Below, in pieces: positions 23,268 through 34,533 of a DNA stretch of 64,000 bases; position 1 is the stretch's first letter, and every line of letters begins with the position of its first letter. The stretch is taken from NCBI GenBank assembly GCA_001931875.2, contig MSJH02000804.1:62001-126000 (forward strand), given 5' to 3'. The DNA comes from Byssochlamys sp. IMV 00236 (lineage: Eukaryota; Ascomycota; Eurotiomycetes; Eurotiales; Thermoascaceae). The notes beneath the pieces were generated by a model. The model was not told the DNA's origin and searched no databases. It saw only the letters and a program-made list of their open reading frames with translations. The position numbers were made by a program, and so were the translations under genes.

Positions 23268-24707
23268 TCAGAGTCTCTCTGCGACCTCCTTGGTGTAATC
23301 GTCCGGATCCCAAGCCAATGGCCGAGTATTCATCTCTTCGAGCTTTATCGCCACCAACCTTTCGATATCCGCTCTCTCTTCAGGCTCCAAGAGATCAAGT
23401 CTCTGCTTCCAAACATCGTCGATGGAAGAAGAAGAAGTCGCCCCAAAGAATCGCTGATCAATCTTATGCCAATAGATCAAGTCAAAGGCAAAGTTATTCC
23501 TTGCCGCATATGCAATCCAGAAGTCTCCACTTTCCCAGCTATCTTGCATCGGGCCAGAGAGCCGCTGAGTACTCTTTAGCCAGCCCTGTTCGATTGCCTT
23601 GTCCTCTTGGTATCTCATTGCGGTGAGAAAGGTTTGAAGTCGTCGTTCATACTCGCTACACCAATCGTCAAGGCCTCGAGGCCAGTATTCGGGCTTTTCA
23701 ATCAGAAGCCACCAAGGTGGTGCAAAGGAGAATTCCACTGGGGCGGCATATGTGAATTCCCAGTCTACGACTACGACGATTTTCAGCTCATTCATAAGGA
23801 TATTAGCTGGGCGGAAATCGTCACACCAAAGTTTGAACGGGCCTTTGTCAAAGGATGCCAACTGCTCTGTCAAACGATGTTCTCTAGCGAGTTTGCGGAA
23901 AAGATATCGAGCAACAAGCTTGCGCCGGCAGTCTTCAGTTGAGTCAATTGCATCATTGCGCTGGTTCGTAAAGTGAGCGATGTGTAGCTCCGCTAGAGCT
24001 TTGAAGTACGAGGACGTAGTGTTGAATGTCGTAGATGGTAGTTTCGATTGAGGTAAAGATCCCAGTTGAATCAGAGTATTCATAGGCATTGATAAAGGTC
24101 TATGTGTAACTTTCCAGGTAAAATCGTCAATCTGGTCTAGGGACCCTATTTGGGGTAGAGATAGTCGAGAAAGCTGAAGCAAAATACTTGCGACCTCTCT
24201 ATAAAGAGCCTCTAATTTTGCCTTACTGATATCCGGGTCAAGAATCCCACGATCTTCCTTTGGGCATCCAGGCGTGTTAAGAGCATCATACAGGTTTGTA
24301 TCATGCTCAATATACTCCATGATAATAAAAGGACCTAATTCCAGCGGACTCTCCTTCTTTGACCCCCAATGGTGGACAAAAGGAACCGGGATTGAAGTCT
24401 GATCGTAAATATATCGCATGGTAGCGACTTCATTACGGACTTTCTCTTCAGGAAACATGGTGGCACCCGGCTGGGGGAAACGGATTATGGCAGTGTTTGC
24501 ATTCTTGTATTTCATCTGGAAAGAGATATTGTATGCACCTTTCTCGAGAAAACTGAATTCGACAGCATCTCCCGGACCGTGGTGTCTGACCAAGAATCTG
24601 CCAACCGTTTCTAGGATTTCGGGGTTTAAAAAATGACGAAGCCACGCATCGGCCACGGCTTCGCTTTTCTCCCAGGCGACATCGTCGTAGCGCAGGCGTG
24701 GTTGCAT
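23268..24707 (-). CDS. APH-like phosphotransferase / protein-kinase-fold protein
   Basis: Single-exon 479-aa protein of the aminoglycoside/choline-kinase-like phosphotransferase family that is expanded in eurotiomycetes. Visible features: a degenerate nucleotide loop (FLEKGAYNISF, about 55-65), an ATP-binding Lys equivalent replaced within IIRFPQPG, the hinge FIIMEYIEHD, the Brenner-type catalytic loop WCDDFRPANILMN (the usual HGD replaced by CDD) and the metal-binding DWEF. The C-terminal part (PPWWLL, WPRGLDDWCSEYERRL) is the typical helical lobe of the fungal group. Start at the ATG at 24707. No signal peptide. Substrate unknown; many fungal members are probably small-molecule or hydroxy-amino kinases. 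Confidence 0.85.
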   Translation of the reverse strand: MQPRLRYDDVAWEKSEAVADAWLRHFLNPEILETVGRFLVRHHGPGDAVEFSFLEKGAYNISFQMKYKNANTAIIRFPQPGATMFPEEKVRNEVATMRYIYDQTSIPVPFVHHWGSKKESPLELGPFIIMEYIEHDTNLYDALNTPGCPKEDRGILDPDISKAKLEALYREVASILLQLSRLSLPQIGSLDQIDDFTWKVTHRPLSMPMNTLIQLGSLPQSKLPSTTFNTTSSYFKALAELHIAHFTNQRNDAIDSTEDCRRKLVARYLFRKLAREHRLTEQLASFDKGPFKLWCDDFRPANILMNELKIVVVVDWEFTYAAPVEFSFAPPWWLLIEKPEYWPRGLDDWCSEYERRLQTFLTAMRYQEDKAIEQGWLKSTQRLSGPMQDSWESGDFWIAYAARNNFAFDLIYWHKIDQRFFGATSSSSIDDVWKQRLDLLEPEERADIERLVAIKLEEMNTRPLAWDPDDYTKEVAERL

Positions 24708-26240
24708 ACTTGGCACGGAGCCTGAGAGGGGTAAAATATCAGGTTAAGAATGCAAAATACTCGAAGCTACCAGGGATAGGATGGACTTGAATGTTGGAAA
24801 GCTCTTAACGCATGGGTGGTTAATATCGAGATTGTGGTGATTCAGGGAGGGTCTAGGTACAGTACTTACTGTACAGTGTTGATCACATGACAGTCAACAA
24901 AGAAAAATACGCTGTTATCGCAAAGCACCCACGAGGTTAAAACCTAGCCTCTTTTCTATTTGAAACGGGCTCTTTAGCCTGTTCTGGAATATTTGACCAC
25001 GATCTGTCTGGCACCCCTTATATAGTTCTATTAACCCCCCCGGACCAGTATCCTTACAGCTTCATAAGCGAATTTAGTTTGTTAATCATATCACACTATT
25101 CTTATTATATTCATCTCTCTATTCTATAACGAGGATATTGATATCTTTTAGAGGAATGAATTATCTTGAAGCTATTCATCTTTCTATCCTAGGGGGTTGC
25201 CTCGGAGGGAGACCGTCTACCAGGGGGGCTATTGCACCGTCCTAGGAGAGACTGCGCTGGAAGTAATCATCTACTTAGCTGTGACTCGCAAGAGACCTTG
25301 TTAGATTGAATAACCTCTCCAGAAGAACAAACCCTTGATTCTACGGGGGGGCCAATCACAGCTGCTAGACGTTGTCCTCCTGAGATTGAGGCCCTTCAGC
25401 CTCTGATTGTGTATTTTTGAAACGCGAGACCTCCATCTCTTACAAGAGCTCGGCCATGATATCCCAGTGCGACATTCAAGGGACGATAAATTCACCAATG
25501 CCACACTGAACCGAAATGCTTTGGGAAAAGAACGCCTGTGATCGATGGCATCTACAATCTGTGACGGGCCTTGCTGCCTGTTTGAACCCGACACTTCCAC
25601 GAACATGTTGCTGAAAATAACTACATGAGCCCAGTTTCTTCAATATTACATATGGCAGCAAGCATGCTGGTGGGTATCAGTGCCAAGCAATAGCATCCTG
25701 TACGCCACGACAGATTCTGCCAAGCTATCTCGTCAATTATGACATAAACAGCCCAACAGCCATGTTTGCCATAATGCTTTGAGATGTGATTGTGGTTATA
25801 ATCGAAACAGTCGAATATGGTGATACTACACTCAAACTTTCACATGCATTCATGGACCCTTGAAGTGTATCTGTAAGTCGTATTTATATCAACAGTAAAA
25901 TGCAGCTAACGGCAGTACTTAGTACTTTGATATGGCCGAACTGTTGTACTCGAAAAACTGGTAGCCCACACTGTAATCGAAAACGAACATTTATAATCAT
26001 GTTCGTCATACTATAGTCAAAATCTCTCTTTGCAATTACAGGATGACTTTGCACCTGGCGAGCAGGTTTTGTCTGCGCGATGCTGTGGTGAGTATGACAT
26101 CATCTCTACCAGTACCACAGGAGATGTTCCCAAGGGATAAATGCTCTACTTCCAGAGGACATCTACGACGGCAAAAAAGAAGAAAGCAAACCTTGAATAT
26201 TTACAAGTGAACAATATATCGCGTATCGACAGCTCAGAAG
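24708..26240. other. Intergenic region, kinase-like gene to SDR
   Basis: About 1.5 kb with no supported gene. Holds a near-palindrome GTACAGTA-CT-TACTGTAC at 24857-24874 and one CCTCGG near 25203. A 101-codon minus-strand open stretch (25301-25606) shows no domain. Confidence 0.45.
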
Positions 26241-27434
26241 ATGCAGTCCATTCTGAAGCCGGTCATCGGGCCTAGAAAGGAAGTCCACGACCTATCGGGT
26301 CGTGTAGCTTTGATAACGGGAGGAGCCCTTGGTATCGGGTAAGTCTTAACTTTCCTCAGAATACTTGTATAAATTGTATGCGGAATTAATTCTGATGATC
26401 GTTTCTGTAGATATGAAATAGCCCGCGCGTTCGTGCTCAATGGCGCCCGAGTGATCATGGTCAACCGCAAGGAAGACCAGGGTCAGGATGCCATTGATAA
26501 GATAAAAAAGGAAGCGGGTGCAGACGCCAAGATTGAATGGATGCCATGCGACATGGGAAACTTGAAGCAGATAAAGGAGGTCTTCACGGCTTTCCGTGAG
26601 CGGGAAGAGCGTCTTGATCTGGTATGTTGAGTTGTTCCAATGGCATCCTTAGCTTTTGCGTTGTTATGTTAACTCGCTCTCAAAAAAGCTTATTCTCTCT
26701 GCGGGTATCAATGTCAATCAGTACGGAGAGACTGTCGACCATATTGACCGGCATTTCGAAGTCAACTGGCTGGGCCAGTTCTACGTGGTCAACCTGCTCT
26801 ACCCGCTGCTCCGCAAGACGTCAAAAATCCCCGACACCCCAGCTCCTCGCATTGTGTTCGAGAGCTCTGAGCAGCATCGCAATGCTCCATCAACCGTGCA
26901 CTTTGGTTCTTTGGATGAGATCAACAACCCCGAGATCGGCAGTACCGAAGTGTACGGACGAACGAAGCTGGCTATTATTTTAGGCGTCAAATACGGACTC
27001 CTGGATCGCGTCATCAAACCGAATAACGATAACATATACGCACTTTCCGTCCATCCTGGAACGGTAAGTTTGCAGTGGAATCGGCAAACTTCGGGGATGA
27101 ATCTCGCTGACATTACCTCCAGGTCAACACAGCCATGCAGCAACAGTGGAAGGATGCATATCCTGGTCTCCTTGGCAAGGTCTTGACGACGGTAATGCTG
27201 GCAGTCGGTAGAGATGTCGAGCAGGGTTCCTTCTCTGCTCTATATGCGGCGACAAGCCCGGAAGTTGAAGAAAAAGGCTGGAACGGGTATTACTTCTCAG
27301 ACGTCGGCCAACCTGGAAAAGAATCAAGTCAAGCTTCCGACCCAACATTGGGAGCGGCACTGTGGGATCTCAGTCATCGCATCATTAAAGACAAAATAGG
27401 CGAGGATGCTTTTGTGGACTGGAACGCGGCCTAA
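26241..27434 (+). CDS. Short-chain dehydrogenase/reductase
   Basis: NAD(P)-dependent oxidoreductase, 331 aa, close in layout to the retinol-dehydrogenase/WW-oxidoreductase-like SDRs. Exons 26241-26338, 26411-26621, 26689-27063 and 27123-27434 join in phase. Cofactor motif TGGALGIG (about 26-33), where the classical TGxxxGxG pattern holds; the NAG motif appears as SAGIN; catalytic Tyr and Lys are in YGRTK; the active-site Ser lies in FESSEQH; then SVHPGTVNT, the usual PG motif. No membrane segment. It is convergent with the MFS carrier at 27630, only 195 bp apart. Substrate cannot be inferred. Confidence 0.92.
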
Positions 27435-27629
27435 ATTTAAGGTCTTGAACTGGCTATTACTCTTGTCTATATAACCAGCGATAATGAGAACTGGTGCTAT
27501 GTTTCCACTTGCAGCTGACATTGGAAGAGAAAAGGAAATATTGGTGCTTTAATTTAATTTCGGAAATATCGTATCCATCAGCTATGCGATTAACTTCTGT
27601 ACATAAGAGCTATACATTCCCTTCCGGCG

Positions 27630-29562
27630 TCATATCCTGCGAGATTCGAACTGTCTTGCTGCATAGTATCGATATACGTGTGCCGTCTTAACGCGAAACA
27701 TCTTCCCGTAGAGTATAAAGATAAAGGTTCCAAGGAGTACCGCTGTGAGAAGAACACCTATTGTCACATAGACATTCTTCATGCCAACTTTGGCTATCCA
27801 GGGCAAAAGGACAAACACGAAGATCGTCGATAGAAGGTTGCGTGTAAAGGTCACCGCAACGAGCGCATCTGCTACTATCTGGTAACAGGTTAGCTACCTA
27901 CAGAGGTCTATTCGACTCGCTGTATGACAGACAGACAGAACTTACCTCTGTGTATGCATCTGTAATATATGTGAGAGCTATGCTGCTTGCCGGCGTCGTA
28001 CCGAAATTACAGAGTGCATAGCCGACAGCCAACACAGGCCAAGGGGATCCGTTATTTAATCCAATACCAAACATGAAAAGGCCCGCTGGCACGAAAGGTA
28101 TAAATGCGGCGATGACCCATAACCGCATCTCAGGCTCGTAGATTCCTTTATTGCGCTTGGCGAGGAACAGAATCAGCCAATCACTCATTGGTCCGCACAC
28201 AAGAGATCCCAGAGTCGTTCCTATCCATGGTGGCAGGCTCATCAGACCGATCTGGGCGGCATTGAAATTGTACGGTGGCGCGGCCATCCAAGATGACAGT
28301 GTCGTAACCATAACAGTAGACGCGGCTAACATGGCTCCGTAGAGGAGAGACATGTAGAACACAGCTGGGATCGAGATCAGAATCATGAACGGTTGGTAGC
28401 TGTGACGAACAAAGCTGTGTAGAGACCCCGGGGACGAAGACCAGGGAGAAAGACGCTGCCAATACGTCTTCATCGGAATAGTTGTATCGACCGAAGCAGA
28501 ATTAGACCGGGGTTGCAATTCCTGATTTGTTCCCGTCTCCGTTGCCTGCGTGGTTAACTGCGTCTTGAATGTCTGCTCTTTCTCTCTCGTCTCATTTCCA
28601 TCGATCGGTCGATGAACCTCATCGACGGCGATACCATCGATGGCTCTCAGGGTATATTTGCTCTCTTCGTAGAGAAAGATGAAGCAAATGAGACCAAGGC
28701 CGAAGAACAAAGCTATCCACCACCAAACCCAGCGCCATCCTTGCGATACTGTGATATATCCCGCAGCAAGTGGCGCCAGTGAACCGCCTATATTCTCGAA
28801 CCAGACGTACAAACTGTTCATGAGCCCACGTTGATGCACGAAGAAAACATCGGCGACTGTCATCTGCACGATTACCTCGGCCAAAGCCCCAACCAAACAG
28901 CTGAAGACATTAACAAGCATCAGGTCGGTCACAGTCTGCAGTTTGGCGGACCAGATTGATATAGCAAACTGAACAGCCGTGCTCAGGATATAGACCGGCC
29001 GGCGTCCAAATTTCAGTGCGAACGGAATCAGAAGGAAAGCACCGATGGCTAAAGTCCCACATCCAATGGCGTAACTGTCGTTGAGAATATCATAACTGAA
29101 ACCAAGTTGCTCGTTCATGGGACTCCAAGTTGGTGTTGCAGCATCGATACTAGGGAGAGCGTCAGTAAGTATATACTCGATATGTATGTGACAGTGATAG
29201 ACCTACAGGGCGTAGACCATAACAGCGTAGTACGACGAAAGACCGAAATTGAGATATTTCCTCCATTTTGGCCAGTTCTATCAATGTCAGTACCTGAGAA
29301 ATGGGCCCCTAGAATATCCTACCAATGGATCATTAGGGTCACTGCTGGGCCGTGGTTGCAGTATAATTTCTCCATCAGTACCAGCTCTTAAGTCTATGGT
29401 GGAGGAAAAAAAGTAAGTACCGCGCCAAATCTCGAATAGTCCCATCGTAGCGATGAGAGTATTGATGTTGTTTATAGCTAAATAGCTTATCGACACCATA
29501 CCTTCGAGTTTGACTGTACCGGGAGGCCATATCGCATCCTGATCTTGTCGTTCAACATCCAT
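27630..29562 (-). CDS. MFS transporter, drug:H+ antiporter-like
   Basis: Plasma-membrane carrier, 551 aa. Five exons on the minus strand: 29562-29502, 29393-29323, 29277-29207, 29149-27946 and 27878-27630; all phases close. The spliced N-terminus reads PPGTVKLEDL then SSDPNDPLNWPKWRKYLNFG, the signature of the fungal DHA1-type family, followed by TM1 with IDAATPTWSPM. A motif-A-like stretch is FALKFGRRPVYILS; the central hydrophilic loop spans about 290-340; a second half of six TM segments ends with IADALVAVTFTRNLLS-like sequence and KVGMKNVYVTIG. Intron 1 (108 bp) could in principle hide a micro-exon, but the protein is continuous without it. The neighbouring SDR is convergent. Role: export of a metabolite or xenobiotic, inferred from family. 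Confidence 0.9.
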
Positions 29563-30513
29563 TTTTCCCTTATACAAACGCGTATGGAATCACGGGTGAA
29601 ATACGGACGAGGAAATATAGATACTATGGCTAGAGCCTGTTATTTTATAATTGGAAGGACCGCAGCATGTGAGACGTATTGGTATGGATATAAGGTATTG
29701 AGCCATCTATATCAGCAAGATAAGAAATATCAGGGATCATCAGGGATAAGACAAATATATTGGTGCATCTATGATATAGACTGTTCCTCCATTCGGAACA
29801 ATTCGAGGGTGGTTACTGGCGCGCCTAGACCTTCCTCTGTTGGCAGGTGGCTATAATAGGGTAGGAAGTTACAGGACTTGTCTGCTGCAACAAGATAAGC
29901 AGGCAGAGATTCGTTGACGAGATCGGTCGAGAAAGTCGCTCTACCGTTCTCCCAGCTTCGAGCATCTGGGCAGTTTATCACTCAAAGATATAGCGGAGTT
30001 ATCCAGCTATTTATGAACAAGGTTGAATGAGACGCTAATTCAGAATAGATTTCAAATGGAGTGGAATCCGCAGAATTAAATGTCTAAGTAGACCTAAGAA
30101 GAGAATTCAAGATGATGCTTATCAACACAGAAATCTCGTGGGCGGGACGTCCGAAAAAAAGGGACCAACCAGAGATGTACAACACCTTATCGGACTACGA
30201 TAGCATGTGCAGCATAAAGAATGCTAACCTCCACGCAGTATATAGGCTAGCCATTCCAAATGCGGAGATGCGGCCGTATGGATAATTGAGGAGTCACAGT
30301 CGTCTCTCCGCGTCGTATCCATTCACTGCTACTTCCCAGCATCCTAGATACGGGTCACATAGTTGATTTGTCTGAGAAGCCACATAATATTGAACCTTAT
30401 ACACATCTGCAAGACTAGGTATATAAGTAGAGTCTGCCCTACCGTCTGACTGGGAGCCGAATCTGAAAAGAACTTGCTAAACCTCATAACGCTTCGTACC
30501 TGGAATAAATAAA
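29563..30513. other. Intergenic region, divergent promoters of MFS carrier and agmatinase
   Basis: About 950 bp; no gene seen. A 70-codon minus-strand and a 103-codon plus-strand open stretch around 29545-29981 have no domain. Confidence 0.5.
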
Positions 30514-31877
30514 ATGAAATTTCATCCACATATTTTTCTTCCTTTTCTTACCGCCGCAATCGCTAGGGAGATAACATTTCCTCCTGTCGCAGGAATCAAA
30601 AGATACAACACCCAGTCCCCGTTGCAGCGTTACGGCTCAGCATCAGACGAGGATGTCTCGCTAGAGACTGATCCTATGGACGGGCTGACTTCATTCGCGC
30701 ATCTCCCTCATGTTTCATGTTTTTCAGCTGCAGCAGACGTTGAAAGTTATGACATAGCTGTTATCGGAGCGCCTTTCGATACTGGCACGTCTTATCGACC
30801 AGGAGCGCGGTTTGGACCTCATGGTATACGCGACGGGTCTAGACGTATTCGTCCGCTGCATTCATGGAATATGTATACTGGCTATAATCCATTCCTACAA
30901 TGGGCAAAGGCCGTCGACTGTGGAGATGCACCGTTGACATTTGTGGATAATACTGTGGCAATGAAGCAGTTGGAAAAAGCACATAAGGTAGGAACTTTTT
31001 CGCTAGAAACGAAACCTCTTCCGACAAAGACCCTAATATTTTTCTCCTGGCTAGATCATATCCAATCGCCTTGCGACAAATATTTCGGCTTCCGAAGTCC
31101 CTCGAATCCTTATGCTCGGGGGCGATCATACAGTAACCCTTGCTGCCTTGCGTTCAACAATCAACCATTGGGGTATTGTAAACGTTATCCACTTCGATTC
31201 TCATATTGACACCTGGGACCCACATGCAGTTGGTGAGTATTGATACGAGAAAAGGCATTATGAACGTTGTTTATAGACTAATATCTCGTTCTAGGGGGTG
31301 GAGTGTCGGACTATGCGTGAGTCCCCTGTTTCGAGTGACTATCAGCTCAAGTACGTATTGTCAGTGAGCTAACTGCCTCGTATGGTAATCCAGTGCTGTG
31401 AATCATGGGACGTTCCTACATATCGCACACGAAGAGGGTCTTATCTCAAACGACAGTTCAATCCATGTTGGCATCCGCGCTCCACTGGGGACGCGCCACC
31501 GTGACCTAGACAACGATGCCCGGTGTGGGTTCGACATCATAAAAGCCCGTGATATTGACGAGCTTGGTGTCAAAGGTATCATTGAAAGGATAAGGGATAG
31601 AGCCGGGGATGGTAATGTTTATATTACCGTTGATATAGACGTGCTAGATCCGGCGTATGCTCCGGCAACAGGGACCGCTGAGCCAGGAGGTTGGAGCACC
31701 AGAGAGTTATTGTCAATCATTGATGGCTTATCCGGCCTAAAAGTTATTGGTGCAGATGTGGTTGAAGTTGCTCCTGCTTACGATAATACCGGAGAGACGA
31801 CATGTATCGCAGCAGGAGAGATTGCGAGAAGTTTGATCGGCCTAATGGTCGACGTCCCTGTCGTTGCATCAAGCTAA
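30514..31877 (+). CDS. Agmatinase-family ureohydrolase with signal-like N-terminus
   Basis: Binuclear-manganese ureohydrolase, 385 aa, of the agmatinase/SpeB type: agmatine or a related guanidine compound to amine plus urea. Exons 30514-30987, 31055-31232, 31295-31316 (a 22-nt micro-exon encoding GGVSDYA) and 31394-31877. Metal ligands: GGDH (His183), HFDSHID (Asp206, His208, Asp210; the usual DAHxD with Ser) and TVDIDVLDP (Asp305, Asp307). GAPFDTGTSYRPGARFGP is the family N-terminal signature. The first 19 residues (MKFHPHIFLPFLTAAIARE) look like a secretion signal with cleavage after AIA, as in several fungal agmatinases annotated as extracellular. So it may act outside the cell or in the secretory route. 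Urea or polyamine use is a plausible context; the DUR3-like transporter in this window is 28 kb away. Confidence 0.92.
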
Positions 31878-32108
31878 CAAAATCGTCGGTGGGGAGCGAA
31901 AGTACTATACAATCGCGACAATTATTAACAACATTTCTCCGTCAAGAACATTCGAGATAAAGGACACCGAACTTTTCATATATATCCAATATAATTTCCA
32001 TCCCATTTCCACTTTCTGGTAAAGATGTATGCTGTGAATCCATACGCCCAGCCGATGCTACTGGAAGTAGAATAGCTACGCACCATACAGAACACCTCCA
32101 GAGATAGA

Positions 32109-32635
32109 TCATTCAGTGCCCTTCTCCATCCTCGGGTGGGCACCGCTGAGATTATCCAAGAACTTGTCCTTCCGAGAACAGTAGATCTCAGCTCCAACCT
32201 CGGTGAATAAGTCACGATCATATAGTGTCCCCGATTTGATGACGATGAGGTCAGGGCTCTGGTTGGGCTCCGACGTTATAGGTGAACCGCAGTCACCACA
32301 GAACTGTCGACGCAACTTGGGCCCCGCGTCGGTGTCATCCATGAAGAGCTTGGGTTCCCCTGAGGTGAAAGTGAAAGCACTCTGGGGGACAATAATGTTT
32401 GAGGAGTATGCTGATCCCGTGTAGCGTTTGCAGCTGATGCAGTGGCAGATAACAAGCTGCGACGGGAGTTAGCATCACATTGCATTATAACTGTGTGTTT
32501 TTGGACGCCGTCGAGATATTCATATCTCAACAATCAGGGAATGCGTACCTTCGGCAGGGGCTGGTCTGGGGAGAGATCAATGCGGTATTTGAGCTTACCG
32601 CATAAGCAGGCTCCCATGCATGTTTTGGCGGACAT
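32109..32635 (-). CDS. GFA / CENP-V-type zinc protein
   Basis: Glutathione-dependent formaldehyde-activating (GFA) family protein of 144 aa with one intron (exons 32635-32549 and 32456-32109, phase 0). The zinc-binding cysteines are visible: CLCG near residues 10-13, CHCISCKR after the splice junction, and FCGDCGSPI. This is the complete small Mss4-like fold. Members are linked to S-hydroxymethylglutathione chemistry or have unknown small-molecule roles; the specific reaction here is not known. Start at the ATG at 32635, since the first zinc Cys pair lies in exon 1. It is convergent with the agmatinase, 231 bp apart. Confidence 0.9.
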
Positions 32636-33089
32636 ATCGATTAACCGTCAAGACGATGCCTTGGATTATGAATCAACGGTCTGTCGCTCGATGATTACTA
32701 GGTCTGTGGGCAGATTGTCTAATTTATGAAAGCTCAGAAGTCGCCAAGTCCCCAAACAGGGCTTAGACCGTAGTCTTGACAGAAAATTCTGTCTTCGTCT
32801 ATTCAGACATAAGCGGAACCACAACCTCGAAGCATTTATTCGTTGTTGGTTCGACGCGGGGTCGAGGAACCGTTTCAACGCCAAGCAAACAGACCCCGCG
32901 TCCTTTTGACGTATCACTCGGCTATGCCGATTTGATTATTATGAAAGCAGTGATGAAAGATAAGCTGCCGAAGTCATCATCATACCTAGTCATCAGGAAT
33001 GATCTTTGAGACCGAGCAAACACTTCCTCTATTTCAGTATCTCAGCTGGACGTAGACCATTCAAGAAGAAACTGCAAAATTCGAACAGC
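32636..33089. other. Divergent promoter between GFA gene and dehalogenase-like gene
   Basis: About 450 bp without a supported gene; short open stretches on both strands have no domain. Confidence 0.45.
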
Positions 33090-34286
33090 ATGATATCTTT
33101 GCCATCACAGCTGCCAGACCATCACCTGGACGAGTTTTCTGTCCCGACAGACTGTGGATCTGTTGTTCACGGATATAGTCGCGGGCTCTCCATAGAACAA
33201 TCAGAGGCGAACGCCGTCCTTGTTTTAATCCATGGATATCCAATGACGTGAGATGTTCCAAGATAGCAGTGGCTGACCCTGACTGACAATGAGTGAAGAA
33301 ATCTACTGTTCGTCTTTCCCCATCGATTTTATCGTAATTTGATAGTTGGGCGACGTCGTCTGGCATTGTCTCAAGCAAACACTAATCAATGAACGAGACT
33401 TCCTGTTATTCAGATGGCGTCACGTATGGTCCTGAATAGATCTTCGTGATTGTTCGAAGCTGATGATGGGGGCCAGGTCATAAAGAATCTTCCCGACGAT
33501 ATTCCTCTCTTTGTGCCTGATATCCCGGGATACGGTAACAGCACGCCAAGTAAGACTGGGCACGATAAAGCAACTATAGGAAAAGCTATCCTTGACGCAT
33601 TGAACAAAGTGCTTCAAAATGACCCGACCAAGCCTCCAAGACGCATTGTTCTTGCAGGCCATGATCGTGGGGCGCGGATCAGCCACCGTCTCAGTGTTGA
33701 TGCTGGAGAGTTCTCAGATAAGTTTACTATAATAGGCACCATACTGATGGACATCGTACCTACGGTGGTCCAGTGGCACGGCATGAAGAATCCTGTTGAG
33801 GCAGCTGGCTTCTTTCATTGGCCGTTCCTTGCGAACGTGGAGTTGGCCACATCTATGATCCTCAAGGTCGGAGGAGATGTCTTCATCCGCAGTTTATGTG
33901 AACGATGGTTGGGAGATCTGACTTATCCGGGACGTCGGAGTCTCATACAGGACGGCGCTCAGCAGGCATACGAAGAGACTTTCAAGCGTGAAAGTGTTAT
34001 CAGGGCGGCTTGCCTCGATTATGAGGCAGCTGCTACCGTGGATGTTGACCGACAGAAGTACGACCAAGAGCATGGGAGAAAGATTCAGATACCAACGTTA
34101 GTTCTCCATTGTTCTGCACTCGGCAGACGATTCAGTGTGACAGACACTTGGGAGGAATGGGTTGCTGACGGAAAGAACCTGTTGTCTGTCATGGAAATAG
34201 GTGAGGGTGCTGGGCACTCATTCCCGGAGGAAGCCCCTGAGACTACAGCAAAGGCCATGCTGGAGTGGATCAGGAGATACAATTAA
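33090..34286 (+). CDS. Alpha/beta hydrolase, haloacetate dehalogenase / epoxide-hydrolase type
   Basis: Hydrolase of 325 aa with an Asp nucleophile. The motif GHDRGARISHRL is that of fluoroacetate/haloacetate dehalogenases and soluble epoxide hydrolases; the oxyanion strand reads LVLIHGYPM and the catalytic His lies in GAGHSFPEEAPE. Further: FVPDIPGYGNS. The gene model is unusual: exon 1 33090-33247, a 10-nt exon 33414-33423, exon 3 33477-34286, joined as HGYPMT-WRHVIKNLPDDIPLF in phase. Without the second 53-bp intron (GTATGG to GGCCAG) an in-frame stop at 33433 would break the gene, so a naive reading gives a pseudogene. The WRHV bridge is exactly what relatives show, which supports the micro-exon. 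Substrate (haloacid or epoxide) unknown; cytosolic. Confidence 0.82.
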
Positions 34287-34533
34287 ATCTAGAAATCGAG
34301 AGGAACACATTTATCTCCTTGACTTTTGAAAAAGACGCAATCCCCTTTTTAATAAACATCACAATTTTCAATACTGGTAATCAGCTGTACGTAGACGACA
34401 GACCCCGATAGACTGGCATATCCCATTTCTCATAACAATAACTAATCATATACATTAAATAATGCCCCGAGGAGCGCATATGAAGACCTTTCTCCAATTT
34501 TGTGTGCGCCAGGGTAGCAGAGAATGAGGGAAT

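Noticed and set aside
24857..24874. Near-palindrome GTACAGTA-CT-TACTGTAC
   Set aside because: GTAC/TGTAC-rich motifs recur in many fungal promoters and elsewhere here; not specific enough to call.
11492..25022. Shared 14-mer TGGCACCCCTTATA at 11492 and 25009, both followed by TTAACCC
   Set aside because: A few shared 14-mers are expected by chance in 64 kb; no extended similarity around them.
33424..33476. In-frame stop suggesting that the dehalogenase-like gene is a pseudogene
   Set aside because: The stop lies within a plausible 53-bp intron; splicing gives a complete conserved protein.
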